From: Fumia sp045615345
GTDB taxonomy: Bacteria; Bacillota; Clostridia; Oscillospirales; Ruminococcaceae
Assembly (NCBI GenBank): GCA_045615345.1
Contig: JAZLER010000031.1
Location: 1-64,000 of the forward strand
Direction of reading: 5' to 3'
Length of the DNA stretch: 64,000 nucleotides
The notes beneath the pieces were generated by a model. It was not told the origin of the DNA, did no database searches, and worked only from the letters and a program-made list of their open reading frames with translations. Both the position numbers and the translations under genes were made by a program. Shown here piece by piece: positions 39,448 to 47,823 of this stretch. The stretch's first letter is position 1; every line of letters begins with the position of its first letter.

Positions 39448-40458
39448 ATGGACATCAAGTCAATGCGCTATGATATGGAAAAAGAATATTTTTCCCCGAA
39501 TGCCGCTTTTTCTGACAAGACAAAGGGCAGAGTGCGTTTTGAGGAAGAGTGTCCCATAAGAACTGAGTTTCAGCGTGACCGCGACAGAATTCTGCATTCG
39601 AACTCCTTCAGAAGACTTAAACATAAAACCCAGGTGTTCTTATCACCACAGGGAGACCATTACAGAACACGCCTTACCCATACTCTGGAAGTAAGCCAGA
39701 TTGCAAGGACAATTGCAAGGGGTCTCAGGTTAAACGAAGACCTCACCGAAGCTATTGCTCTCGGACACGACTTAGGTCATACTCCGTTCGGACATGCAGG
39801 GGAGAGAGTTTTGAACAAAATCTGTCCTTTCCCTTTTTATCACCATCTGCAGAGTGTCAGGGTGGTGGATTTTTTGGAGCGTGACGGCAAAGGCTTGAAC
39901 CTTACATATGAAGTGCGAAATGGCATTGTTTGTCACAGTGATGGTGGCAGTGAATCCGCAGTTGCAAAAACACTGGAAGGTCAGGTTGTCAGGATTTCCG
40001 ACAAAATCGCTTACATAAATCACGATATTGAAGATGCTGTAAGAGCGGAGCTTTTAAGCGAAAGCGACCTGCCTTTTGATGCCATTTATGTGTTGGGACG
40101 AGGCAAGTCCGAGCGCCTTACAACCATTATAACTTCTATAATCGAAAACAGTTCTGGCACCATAAAAATGTCGGATGAAGTTTTGAAAGCACATAATCAG
40201 CTCAAGAGCTTTATGTATGATTATGTTTATGTTCATCCCGTTGCAAAAGGTGAGGAAGCAAAGGCTGAAGCTTTGATAGAAAAGCTTTATACATATTATA
40301 TAAAAAACCCCGATAAATTACCCGTAATGTACCTGTCCTTTATGGAGAAATTCCCTAAAGAACGGGTTATCTGTGATTATATTGCAGGAATGACAGACCA
40401 TTATGCTGTAAGCCAGTATGAGGAGTTGTTTATTCCGAAATTCTGGACGAAGGAGTGA
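39448..40458 (+). CDS. dgt: Deoxyguanosinetriphosphate triphosphohydrolase-like protein (HD domain)
   Basis: The 336-residue HD-superfamily enzyme has HSNSFRRLKHKTQVF, RTRLTHTLEVSQIARTIAR (first metal His), ALGHDLGHTPFGHAGE (the HD pair) and KIAYINHDIEDA (last Asp). The family splits dNTPs into deoxynucleosides and triphosphate. It is directly upstream of dnaG, overlapping by 4 bases, as is common in Clostridia, so nucleotide pools and replication priming are co-expressed. GGAGGG lies ahead of the start. Confidence 0.93.
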   Translation: MDIKSMRYDMEKEYFSPNAAFSDKTKGRVRFEEECPIRTEFQRDRDRILHSNSFRRLKHKTQVFLSPQGDHYRTRLTHTLEVSQIARTIARGLRLNEDLTEAIALGHDLGHTPFGHAGERVLNKICPFPFYHHLQSVRVVDFLERDGKGLNLTYEVRNGIVCHSDGGSESAVAKTLEGQVVRISDKIAYINHDIEDAVRAELLSESDLPFDAIYVLGRGKSERLTTIITSIIENSSGTIKMSDEVLKAHNQLKSFMYDYVYVHPVAKGEEAKAEALIEKLYTYYIKNPDKLPVMYLSFMEKFPKERVICDYIAGMTDHYAVSQYEELFIPKFWTKE

Positions 40459-42218
40459 TAGCCACGGTACCACAGAGCTTTATAGAAACGCTTAAGATGA
40501 ACTGCGATATCGAGAATATCATATCCTCGTATGTCGGGCTCAAAAGGGCAGGACGAAATTTAACAGGCCTTTGCCCGTTCCATTCTGAAAAGACTCCCTC
40601 TATGGTGGTTTACAATGACAGCCAATCCTTTTACTGTTTCGGTTGCGGAGCAGGGGGAGATGTCATTTCCTTTATTATGCGGATGGAAAATCTTGATTAT
40701 ATCGAAGCTTTGAAGTTTTTAAGCGACAGGGCAGGGCTTCAGTTCCCCGAAGACGGTCAGGAGGACTCGTCTTTACGCATAAAACCCGTTATTTTAGAGA
40801 TTAACAGACTTACAGCACGCTTTTACCACGATGTATTAAAAACTGAAGCAGGTAAAAAGGGACTTGAGTATTTTGCAGAGCGAAAGCTCTCTAAGGAAAC
40901 CATTGTAAAATACGGTCTTGGCTATGCGCCCGAAGGCTGGGACAATTTAAGAAAATACTTAAAATCCAAAGGTTTCACCGATGAGCAGATGTATATGGCA
41001 GGGGTTGTCAGCAAGGGAAAAAACAACTCTTACTACGACTTTTACCGTAACAGGGTAATGTTTCCGATTATTGACCTTAAAAAGAATGTAATCGGTTTTG
41101 GCGGAAGAGTTTTAGATGACTCAAAACCCAAGTATTTAAATACTGTCGATAACCCTGTTTTCAAGAAAAGCAAAAACCTTTTTTCGCTGAATTATGCAAA
41201 AAATGCCATCAAGGATACCATTATACTCGGTGAAGGGTATATGGATGTTATCGCCATGAACCAGGCAGGGTTTGAAAATACTGTTGCTACCTTGGGTACA
41301 GCACTTACCTCCGAACAGGCAAGACTTATCGCATCTTATGCAAAAGAAGTGATTATCGCCTATGATACAGACGGCCCGGGAAGAGCTGCCACAAATCGTG
41401 CAGTAGCACTTTTTGATGAGGTCGGTATCAAGACAAAAATCCTTGATATGCAGGGAGCAAAAGACCCTGACGAGTATATCAAAAAGTTTGGTGTGCAGCG
41501 GTTTAAGATGCTTTTAGAGGGTTCAAGAAGTGTCAACGATTATCAGCTTTCAGTTATCAAATCGAAATATGATGTTACTTTAGCTGAAGGGCAGGCGGCG
41601 TATCTTTCCGAGGCTTCCAAATATCTCGCAACAGTGGAAAGCCCTATTGAACGAGAAATTTACGCAGGCGTTATTGCAAAGGAAACGGGAGTTTCCAAAG
41701 AGAGTATACTTTCGAGTATAAATTCTCTTGTAAAACGCCGTGAAAACCGTGAAAAGAAAAAAGCGTGGACGGATATACAAATCGGCAGGGATAAACCTGT
41801 TGACAGGAGTAATCCACAGCGCACTGTAAACCTTCAGGCGGCTCTGGCTGAGGAAGGAATTATATCATTTCTTTATAAGCATCAGGATTACAGGGATTAT
41901 ATTATGAGTAAAATTTCCGAAGAAGATTTCGTAACCGATTTAAATCGAGAGATTTTTGGTATAATGCTTAAAAAGATGCAAAATAATGAAAGTATCAGTC
42001 TTATGGACTTTAATCCCGAGCTTTCACAGGAAAAACTTGCGAAGCTCAGTGGAATTTTAGCAAACCACAGCGACCTCAACATCACCGAGGAAGCAGTTAA
42101 TGATTATATAAATATTCTTGATAATCAGAAATATAAAAATGCATCCGCCAAAGCAGGGGAGCTTTCCGATGAGGAGCTTTTAAACCTTGCTAAGAGATTG
42201 CGTGAAAAAAAGAAATAG
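40455..42218 (+). CDS. dnaG: DNA primase
   Basis: The 587-residue primase has an N-terminal CHC2 zinc finger (LCPFHSEKTPS, FYCFGCGAGGD), the RNA-polymerase core (ERKLSKETIVKYGLGYAPEG) and TOPRIM (GEGYMDVIAMNQAG, VIIAYDTDGPGRAA, DPDEYIKKFG). The C-terminal helicase-binding domain is present from about residue 440. The start is not certain: the GTG used here overlaps the dgt stop and lies on the AAGGAG ribosome site itself, and no standard codon sits at the ideal spacing. Homologues begin near the IPxSF segment (PQSFIETL here), so the true start cannot be far away. Confidence 0.95.
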   Translation: MIATVPQSFIETLKMNCDIENIISSYVGLKRAGRNLTGLCPFHSEKTPSMVVYNDSQSFYCFGCGAGGDVISFIMRMENLDYIEALKFLSDRAGLQFPEDGQEDSSLRIKPVILEINRLTARFYHDVLKTEAGKKGLEYFAERKLSKETIVKYGLGYAPEGWDNLRKYLKSKGFTDEQMYMAGVVSKGKNNSYYDFYRNRVMFPIIDLKKNVIGFGGRVLDDSKPKYLNTVDNPVFKKSKNLFSLNYAKNAIKDTIILGEGYMDVIAMNQAGFENTVATLGTALTSEQARLIASYAKEVIIAYDTDGPGRAATNRAVALFDEVGIKTKILDMQGAKDPDEYIKKFGVQRFKMLLEGSRSVNDYQLSVIKSKYDVTLAEGQAAYLSEASKYLATVESPIEREIYAGVIAKETGVSKESILSSINSLVKRRENREKKKAWTDIQIGRDKPVDRSNPQRTVNLQAALAEEGIISFLYKHQDYRDYIMSKISEEDFVTDLNREIFGIMLKKMQNNESISLMDFNPELSQEKLAKLSGILANHSDLNITEEAVNDYINILDNQKYKNASAKAGELSDEELLNLAKRLREKKK

Positions 42219-42245
42219 AACAAAAAGGGAAAAGGAGCACTTAAA

Positions 42246-43334
42246 ATGGCAGGAGACAAAAAAACAGCAATCACCGACCTTATGGAACAGGGTAAAATCA
42301 AAGGTAAACTTACTACCAAAGAAATTACCGACTTTTTTGAAGAACTCGATTTTGATATCGAGCAGATGGACAAACTCTACGATTCACTCGAAACACTTAA
42401 TATCGAGATTATCGAGGATTTCAACATCGAAGAAGAGCTTGACCTTAACCTTGATATCGAAAGCACAGTTACCGATGAAGACCCCGAAGGTACCGGTGAC
42501 GGCATCAATATTGACGACCCCGTAAAGGTTTATCTTAAGGAAATCGGACGCGTTCCGCTTCTTTCTACCGATGAGGAAGTGGAGCTTGCTGAAAAAATGG
42601 CAACAGGTGACCCCGTTGCGCGTCAGCGCCTGAGTGAGGCGAACTTAAGACTTGTTGTAAGTATTGCAAAACGTTATGTGGGACGCGGTATGCAGTTTTT
42701 AGACCTCATTCAGGAAGGTAACTTAGGTCTTATCAAGGCTGTTGAAAAGTTTGACCATACAAAAGGTTTTAAATTTTCTACCTATGCTACATGGTGGATT
42801 CGTCAGGCTATCACAAGAGCTATTGCCGATCAGGCGAGAACCATAAGAATTCCCGTTCATATGGTTGAAACCATCAACCGCGTTAAAAAAGTAAGCAGTC
42901 AGCTCCTCCATAAAAATGGTCATGAGCCGAGCGCTGAAGAAATTGCAAAAGAAATCGATATGCCTATCGATAAAGTAAGAGAAATTCTGCGTGTTTCCCA
43001 GGAACCTGTTTCACTCGAAACCCCTATCGGTGAGGAAGAAGACAGCCATCTTGGAGATTTTATTCCCGATGATGATGCTCCTTCTCCTGCAGATGCGGCT
43101 TCTCATACCTTGCTTAAGGAACAACTTGGTAATGTTCTGGGTACTCTGACTCCACGCGAAGAAAAGGTTCTGCGTTTGCGTTTCGGTCTTGAAGACGGCA
43201 GAAGCCGTACACTCGAGGAAGTGGGCAAAGAGTTTGATGTTACCCGCGAACGCATCAGACAGATTGAAGCAAAAGCTTTAAGAAAACTCCGTCATCCGAG
43301 TCGCAGTAAAAAGCTCAAGGACTTCCTGGACTAA
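42246..43334 (+). CDS. rpoD: RNA polymerase primary sigma factor (SigA/RpoD)
   Basis: The 362-residue sigma-70 has region 1.1 (residues about 5-60), region 1.2 (DDPVKVYLKEIGRVPLLS), region 2 (LRLVVSIAKRYVGRGMQFLDLIQEGNLGL and KFSTYATWWIRQAI, the -10 recognition helix), region 3 (IRIPVHMVETINRV) and region 4 (RTLEEVGKEFDVTRERIRQIEAKALRKL, the -35 helix). It follows dnaG by 27 bases, as in the classical macromolecular-synthesis operon. AAAAGGAGC precedes the ATG. Confidence 0.97.
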   Translation: MAGDKKTAITDLMEQGKIKGKLTTKEITDFFEELDFDIEQMDKLYDSLETLNIEIIEDFNIEEELDLNLDIESTVTDEDPEGTGDGINIDDPVKVYLKEIGRVPLLSTDEEVELAEKMATGDPVARQRLSEANLRLVVSIAKRYVGRGMQFLDLIQEGNLGLIKAVEKFDHTKGFKFSTYATWWIRQAITRAIADQARTIRIPVHMVETINRVKKVSSQLLHKNGHEPSAEEIAKEIDMPIDKVREILRVSQEPVSLETPIGEEEDSHLGDFIPDDDAPSPADAASHTLLKEQLGNVLGTLTPREEKVLRLRFGLEDGRSRTLEEVGKEFDVTRERIRQIEAKALRKLRHPSRSKKLKDFLD

Positions 43335-43348
43335 GAGGGGAATTTGAT

Positions 43349-43744
43349 ATGCATATAACTTTAGAATCTGATTATGCGGTAAGAATAGTTACTTTTTTGG
43401 CCGCTCAGAATACCCGGTTTGATGCTAAAACCATTTCCGAGAATACCGAAGTAACTTTGCGATTTGCCCTTAAAATTTTAAGGAAACTTGTTGCAAGCGA
43501 AATTGTCCGCTCTTATAAGGGAACAACAGGTGGTTATGAGCTTATGAAAACCCCTGATAAAATTTCTCTTTCCGATGTAATAGGCGCAATTGAAGGACCT
43601 TATTATTTCAGCCGCTGTTTAAATCCGGAGAATGGTTGTCCGAGAACTAATGGTTGCGGATGTAAAGCATCAAAGGTGTTTGCAGATATTTCAAAAACTG
43701 TTTCCAATAAACTTTCAAAAACAACTTTTGACCAGTTGATATGA
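43349..43744 (+). CDS. Rrf2-family transcriptional regulator
   Basis: The 131-residue protein has the Rrf2 winged helix (ESDYAVRIVTFLAAQ, ISENTEVTLRFALKILRKLV, YKGTTGGYELMKTPDKISLSDVI). A cysteine-rich loop CLNPENGCPRTNGCGC holds four closely spaced cysteines, so it probably binds an iron-sulfur cluster or senses redox or thiols, like IscR or NsrR. The cysteine spacing differs from IscR, so the exact ligand is open. It lies 14 bases after rpoD and ends at a terminator, and no iscS or suf genes are adjacent. Confidence 0.9.
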   Translation: MHITLESDYAVRIVTFLAAQNTRFDAKTISENTEVTLRFALKILRKLVASEIVRSYKGTTGGYELMKTPDKISLSDVIGAIEGPYYFSRCLNPENGCPRTNGCGCKASKVFADISKTVSNKLSKTTFDQLI

Positions 43745-43745
43745 T

Positions 43746-43772
43746 AAAAAGCCCTGTATCACAGGGCTTTTT
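43746..43772 (+). terminator. Terminator of the dgt-dnaG-rpoD-rrf2 run
   Basis: AAAAAGCCCTGT/ACAGGGCTTTTT stem with an ATC loop, directly after the stop codon. Confidence 0.92.
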
Positions 43773-43791
43773 AATTTTTATCGAAAAAGTC

Positions 43792-43822
43792 TTGCATCGC
43801 ACCTTAGGGGACGGTGTATAAT
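43792..43822 (+). promoter_or_regulatory. Orphan promoter-like site pointing into DUF1540
   Basis: TTGCAT and TATAAT 19 bases apart face right, just past the terminator, with no plus-strand gene until 44687. A transcript from here would be antisense to DUF1540 and spoIIID. Wide spacing makes it weak. Confidence 0.3.
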
Positions 43823-43876
43823 TGTTGTAATCCATATTATGTACAGACGGGGGAGATGTCCCCACGCCTGTAAAGC

Positions 43877-44041
43877 TTATTTCTTTACAAAGGACATACA
43901 GTCTGTGCACTGGTCCATAGAAGGATTTGTTTCATGAGTTCCCACTCTGATTTTTTCAAGAGCACAGTAATTTTCGCTTTCGCAGTGGTGTTTGCACTGG
44001 GTAACGGAACATTCGATACAGTGATTTGCCTTACAGTTCAT
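43877..44041 (-). CDS. DUF1540 cysteine-rich small protein (54 aa)
   Basis: A 54-residue frame runs from an ATG behind a strong GGAGG site. It has eight cysteines in NCKANHCIECSVTQCKHHC, NYCALEKI and DQCTDCMSF, the DUF1540 pattern, and would bind metal. DUF1540 proteins are common in Clostridia and their function is unknown. It lies 66 bases downstream of spoIIID on the same strand, so it could be read from the same message and be sporulation-related, but that is inference. Confidence 0.85.
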   Translation of the reverse strand: MNCKANHCIECSVTQCKHHCESENYCALEKIRVGTHETNPSMDQCTDCMSFVKK

Positions 44042-44107
44042 AAAAATACCTCCAAAAAATTACTTCTGCTTTTAATTTCGCAGACAACAGTAGTATTCCT
44101 TGAAAGA

Positions 44108-44368
44108 TTATTTTTTATGCTTTTTCAGTTCATATTTTTTCTTTGTGGCAAGTCCGCCGCGAATGTGGCGTTCACTTTTGTTCAAATCAAGGATTTTTCT
44201 TACAGCCTTAAAAAGTTCCGGGTTTTCTTTTCTTAGTTTTTCCGTAATATCTTTATGTACCGTTGATTTTGAAATTCCGAATTTTTTTGCAGTTGCCCTG
44301 ACTGTTGAATTGTTTTCGATTATATGTCGGGCTAATATAACACATCTCCGATATGTATCAAAATTCAC
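44108..44368 (-). CDS. spoIIID: Sporulation transcriptional regulator SpoIIID
   Basis: The 86-residue protein has the helix-turn-helix RATAKKFGISKSTVHKDITEKL and the conserved downstream stretch SERHIRGGLATKKKY, the SpoIIID signature. SpoIIID acts in the mother cell after sigma-E and switches gene expression during endospore formation. The start is GTG, preceded by AAGGTGG. Its presence is the best single sign that this organism makes spores or descends from spore formers. Confidence 0.95.
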   Translation of the reverse strand: MNFDTYRRCVILARHIIENNSTVRATAKKFGISKSTVHKDITEKLRKENPELFKAVRKILDLNKSERHIRGGLATKKKYELKKHKK

Positions 44369-44686
44369 CTTACCACCTTCTTATGTTTTTTGTCGGTTAC
44401 GCCTATGCAAATATATGCAAAAACCAAAGTAAATATAACAAAAATATAAGGAATTACCGGCAATTCATATTACCGAAAAAGTAAACATATTTTACTAAAT
44501 AACCAATTTGTTAAAAATGTCAAATATATACATTATAATCTTGGCTATTTTGTGGTTGATTTTGAGTACGATATATGTTACAATAATGTTGGATAGGTGT
44601 CGACTTTTTTAAGAAATACTATCGGATTGCTGCTGATTGTTCTCTTATGACATTGTCCTAAAAATAATATAAGGAGATTCAAATTA
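44369..44686. promoter_or_regulatory. Intergenic region between spoIIID and the capsule operon
   Basis: A 318-base AT-rich stretch without a gene. It holds the spoIIID upstream region on the left and the capsule promoter at 44556-44584. A second TATAAT at 44534-44539 has no good partner. No further gene or obvious structured RNA was seen in the roughly 95-base capsule leader. Confidence 0.6.
44556..44584 (+). promoter_or_regulatory. Promoter of the capsule/exopolysaccharide operon
   Basis: TTGATT, 17 bases and TACAAT, giving a leader of about 95 bases. Confidence 0.7.
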
Positions 44687-45463
44687 ATGGAAAAACAGAA
44701 TATCAACGCTTCGGAATACTATACCATAGATGTCCTTCACATTATTAAATCTTTGTGGCGGCGTGCATGGATTATAGTGCTTGTGAGTATTATTGTCGCT
44801 GCAATTGGCTTTAGTTTTTCAGCGTTTTTAATCACCCCTACATATTCGTCTTCTATCAAGCTTTATGTTAATAACAGTTCAATCTCTCTGGGCAATACGA
44901 CTTTCAGTATCAGCTCCTCTGAACTGACAGCGGCACAGAGCCTTGTAAAAACTTATGGCGAAATTTTAGACAGCCGCAGTACCCTTGAACGCGTTATCAA
45001 CAAAGCAGGGGTCGACTATACTGTTAAAGAACTTCATAAGATGCTGGCTTATAAATCTTCCAATGATACTGAAATTATGAAGGTTACTATAACAACTACA
45101 GATCCTTACGAAGCATCTTTGATAGCAAATACCATAGCAGAGGTTTTACCTACCCGTATTGCTGAGATTATTGATGGTGCCTCGATGGAAGTCGTGGACT
45201 CTGCTATTCCTGAACTTGAAAAGGTTGCTCCGAGCATTACAAAATATACTGCGCTGGGATTCATACTGGGTATACTTTTAAGTGTCACGATACTTGTTGT
45301 TTTCGCATTGCTTGATGATACCATTCACGATGAGGATTATATCCTTAACAATTATGAGTACCCGATTCTCGGTAAGGTTCCAAATCTCCTGACCGCAACT
45401 AATAAGAAGTACAGCTATTATTCACAAAAGCATAAACATTCGGGAAGGAGACATAAGGCATGA
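44687..45463 (+). CDS. Capsular polysaccharide chain-length regulator (Wzz/CpsC/YveK type)
   Basis: The 258-residue protein has two membrane helices (AWIIVLVSIIVAAIGFSFSAF, about 29-50, and TALGFILGILLSVTILVVFAL, about 188-210) around an external domain, and a cytoplasmic tail ending in KYSYYSQKHKHSGRRHK. In Firmicutes this protein activates the separate tyrosine kinase, here the next gene, overlapping by 4 bases. Together they set polymer length and couple synthesis to phosphorylation. AAGGAG precedes the start. Confidence 0.92.
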   Translation: MEKQNINASEYYTIDVLHIIKSLWRRAWIIVLVSIIVAAIGFSFSAFLITPTYSSSIKLYVNNSSISLGNTTFSISSSELTAAQSLVKTYGEILDSRSTLERVINKAGVDYTVKELHKMLAYKSSNDTEIMKVTITTTDPYEASLIANTIAEVLPTRIAEIIDGASMEVVDSAIPELEKVAPSITKYTALGFILGILLSVTILVVFALLDDTIHDEDYILNNYEYPILGKVPNLLTATNKKYSYYSQKHKHSGRRHKA

Positions 45464-46227
45464 AAAAGAAAGTAAGAAAAACCAAAGGCAATGTTTTGTT
45501 TCCGACCGATAATAAGAAAACATTACACAAAAACCTTGAATTTACTGCAACCGAACAGTATAAACTTATCCGTGCAAATTTAGACTTTATGCTCCACGAA
45601 GACGAGAAATGTCCTGTAATCGGTGTAACCAGTGCTACGCGCGGTGAAGGAAAGAGTACAACCGCAATCAATATTTCATATGTTCTTGCTGAGCGTGGAA
45701 GTAAGGTTCTGCTTATAGATGGTGACTTGCGTATTCCTTCGGTTGCTAAGAAAATGGATATCAGGAGCACTCCCGGTCTTACTGATGTTCTTATGAACAA
45801 AGAACCTATGCAGCTGAGTGATTATCAGTCGGATTTGCTTGAGAACTGGTTTATTATTCCGTCCGGATATATTCCGCCTAACCCTTCGGAACTGTTGAGT
45901 TCCAAGAGAATGGAAGCAGTTTTAAAAGGACTTAAAGAGCATTTTGATTACATTATTATCGATTTGCCTCCCGTAAACATTGTTTCCGATGCAGTTGCCA
46001 TTTCAAATTATGTTGCAGGTATGGTGGTTGTTGTCAGGGAAGAATATACCGAGAAAAAAGAACTGGAACATTGTTTCAGACAGCTTAAACTCTCCAATGT
46101 AAAAATTCTCGGATGTGTTATGAATGAAACCAAAACCGGCAGAGGTTCATACGGCAGATACAAAAAGTACAAGTATTATAAGTACTATCGTCATTATCAG
46201 AGCGAACCTGAGGTTTCAAAGTTATGA
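45460..46227 (+). CDS. Bacterial tyrosine kinase CpsD/CapB/YveL type
   Basis: The 255-residue BY-kinase has Walker A SATRGEGKSTT, Walker A' VLLIDGDLRIP and Walker B YIIIDLPPV, and a tyrosine cluster at the C-terminus (YGRYKKYKYYKYYRHY, seven tyrosines within 16 residues) that is autophosphorylated. It is activated by the adjacent CpsC-like protein and dephosphorylated by the following phosphatase. Overlaps of 4 bases on both sides indicate tight coupling. Confidence 0.94.
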   Translation: MKKKVRKTKGNVLFPTDNKKTLHKNLEFTATEQYKLIRANLDFMLHEDEKCPVIGVTSATRGEGKSTTAINISYVLAERGSKVLLIDGDLRIPSVAKKMDIRSTPGLTDVLMNKEPMQLSDYQSDLLENWFIIPSGYIPPNPSELLSSKRMEAVLKGLKEHFDYIIIDLPPVNIVSDAVAISNYVAGMVVVVREEYTEKKELEHCFRQLKLSNVKILGCVMNETKTGRGSYGRYKKYKYYKYYRHYQSEPEVSKL

Positions 46228-46913
46228 TAGACTGGCATAGTCATATCCTTCCCGGAATAGATGACGGAAGCAAAGACATAAGCGAAAGCCTTGAACTTCT
46301 TTCGATGCTTTTGGCACAGGGAGTCAGAAAAGTTGTTGCGACACCGCATTTTTATGCAAATGATGAACTTGTTGCAAGCTTTATTGAAAGAAGACAAAAA
46401 GCCTTTGAGGATTTAAAGTCTGTCTGTCCTGATAATTCTCCCGATATTCTGCTTGGTGCGGAGGTCAGGTACTATGCAGGAATAGAGAACCTTGAAGACT
46501 TGAGCTGTCTGTGTATAGGCGACTCAAAACTGTTGCTTTTGGAAATGCCTATGGAAAAATGGACAGATTACACTGTAAGAGAGCTTATTAATATTGCTAA
46601 TGCGAGAAATATAAAGCTTGTACTGGCACATATTGAACGATACTTGGCTTTACAGAGTAGCACTGTATGGAATGAGCTTTACGAAGCAGGTATTCTTATG
46701 CAGGTAAATGCAAGCTTTTTTACAGAATTATTTACTAAACGCAAATCGCTTTTATATCTGCAAAATGGTATGGTACATTTCATTGGTTCTGATTGTCATA
46801 ATATAAAAAATCGCCCACCGCATCTTGGTGAGGCATATGAAATTATCCGAAAGAAATTCGGAACCGAGGTTTTGTTTCAATTTAATGAGTTTGGCGAATC
46901 CTTACTCATATAA
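46224..46913 (+). CDS. Tyrosine-protein phosphatase CpsB/CapC type (PHP domain)
   Basis: The 229-residue metal-dependent phosphatase has the PHP motifs DWHSHILPGIDDGSKD, ATPHFYAND, LGAEVRYY, LAHIERY and IGSDCHN, which supply the metal ligands. It reverses phosphorylation of the tyrosine cluster on the kinase. The order here is C-D-B (regulator, kinase, phosphatase), whereas pneumococcus has B-C-D. Confidence 0.94.
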   Translation: MIDWHSHILPGIDDGSKDISESLELLSMLLAQGVRKVVATPHFYANDELVASFIERRQKAFEDLKSVCPDNSPDILLGAEVRYYAGIENLEDLSCLCIGDSKLLLLEMPMEKWTDYTVRELINIANARNIKLVLAHIERYLALQSSTVWNELYEAGILMQVNASFFTELFTKRKSLLYLQNGMVHFIGSDCHNIKNRPPHLGEAYEIIRKKFGTEVLFQFNEFGESLLI

Positions 46914-46947
46914 AAAATAAAAAATTTATGAAAGGAAGTAATCCAAA

Positions 46948-47676
46948 ATGAAAAAAATTATTACTTTTTGTCTCGCAGTTGTAATGCTTATGAGTGTAAG
47001 TATGACTGCATCCGCAAATTTCGGAGGCTTTGTTAACAGTGCTTTTGCTAACCTTGCCCCCACTCTTGTCAGCGGAACTAACGCAGCAGAAGATTGTGAT
47101 GCACAGCTTATCATCACAGCTTATGCTAATCGTGAAACCTTGCCTGAAGAGCTTCGCGAAAAAATTGAAGAGGCTTTTGACATCCTCAAAACCACAGAAG
47201 ATTTCGGCGATTTAAGTGACGAAATCGGAGAGCTTGCAAAAAACATGGGACTTGATCCTAAAGGTCTTGCTGTAAGCGATATGTTCGATATCCGTATGTC
47301 TGATTGTGATAACCACGATCTCCACGGACATTTCGATGTTACACTCGCAGCTGATGCACTTGAACACTTTGTTTGCTTGCTCCATTATCACGGCGATTTC
47401 TGGCATATCGTTGAAGGTGCTGAAGTAACAAACGGTGGTACTCACCTTGAATTCGATGCAATGGAATTCTCTCCCTTTGCTATCGTTGTAGATGCTGTTG
47501 CACTTGAAGCAGAAGAAGCTTCACAGCCTGTTGCTGACATAGATAAAGATGCTGATGCTCCTGATGTAAGCGGTATGCCTGCAGATCATCTTTTGTGCTG
47601 GATTATCATCATAATCCTTCTTGTTGCTATTATCGTTACTATTATTTCCAAGAAAGAAAAAAAGAATAAGAAATAA
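46948..47676 (+). CDS. Secreted protein with C-terminal membrane anchor, unknown function
   Basis: The 242-residue protein has a clear signal peptide (MKKIITFCLAVVMLMSVSMTASA). An acidic region follows, then a beta stretch with LHYHGDFWHIVEG and FSPFAIVVD, a pattern seen in Clostridia surface proteins. After an acidic linker comes MPADHLLCWI, a membrane helix (IIIIILLVAIIVTII) and a basic tail KKEKKNKK. The anchor is positioned like a sortase substrate but has no LPxTG. I do not recognise the family. It lies between the capsule phosphatase and a 37-residue peptide that copies its MPxxHxLCWI anchor, and before the LCP ligase, so a role in envelope attachment is plausible. Confidence 0.75.
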   Translation: MKKIITFCLAVVMLMSVSMTASANFGGFVNSAFANLAPTLVSGTNAAEDCDAQLIITAYANRETLPEELREKIEEAFDILKTTEDFGDLSDEIGELAKNMGLDPKGLAVSDMFDIRMSDCDNHDLHGHFDVTLAADALEHFVCLLHYHGDFWHIVEGAEVTNGGTHLEFDAMEFSPFAIVVDAVALEAEEASQPVADIDKDADAPDVSGMPADHLLCWIIIIILLVAIIVTIISKKEKKNKK

Positions 47677-47690
47677 TTGAGGTGTTTTTT

Positions 47691-47804
47691 ATGAATTTAT
47701 TCAATATGCCACATATGCACACTTTGTGCTGGATTGTTATTGTAGCTCTTTTGATAGTTGAAATTGCTCTTCTTCTCAAAAAAGGCAAAAAAGATAAAAA
47801 ATAA
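47691..47804 (+). CDS. Single-pass membrane micro-protein (37 aa)
   Basis: A 37-residue frame has a strong TTGAGG ribosome site and reads MNLFNMPHMHTLCWI, a membrane helix (VIVALLIVEIALLL) and the basic tail KKGKKDKK. Signal peptide and outer domain are absent. It shares M-P-x-x-H-x-L-C-W-I followed by helix and lysine tail with the C-terminus of the protein encoded 15 bases upstream. Its ribosome site, spacing and composition make it a real gene although it is too short for usual cut-offs. A role as a partner or decoy of the anchored protein is a guess. Confidence 0.7.
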   Translation: MNLFNMPHMHTLCWIVIVALLIVEIALLLKKGKKDKK

Positions 47805-47823
47805 TTAGTTGAGGTGACTTGAA

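Noticed and set aside
43845..43873. Terminator hairpin for DUF1540 (ACAGACG..CGCCTGT)
   Set aside because: Too many mismatches and no T-run on the minus strand.
43934..44432. Plus-strand open frames opposite DUF1540 and spoIIID
   Set aside because: Shadows of two recognisable minus-strand genes, without ribosome sites.
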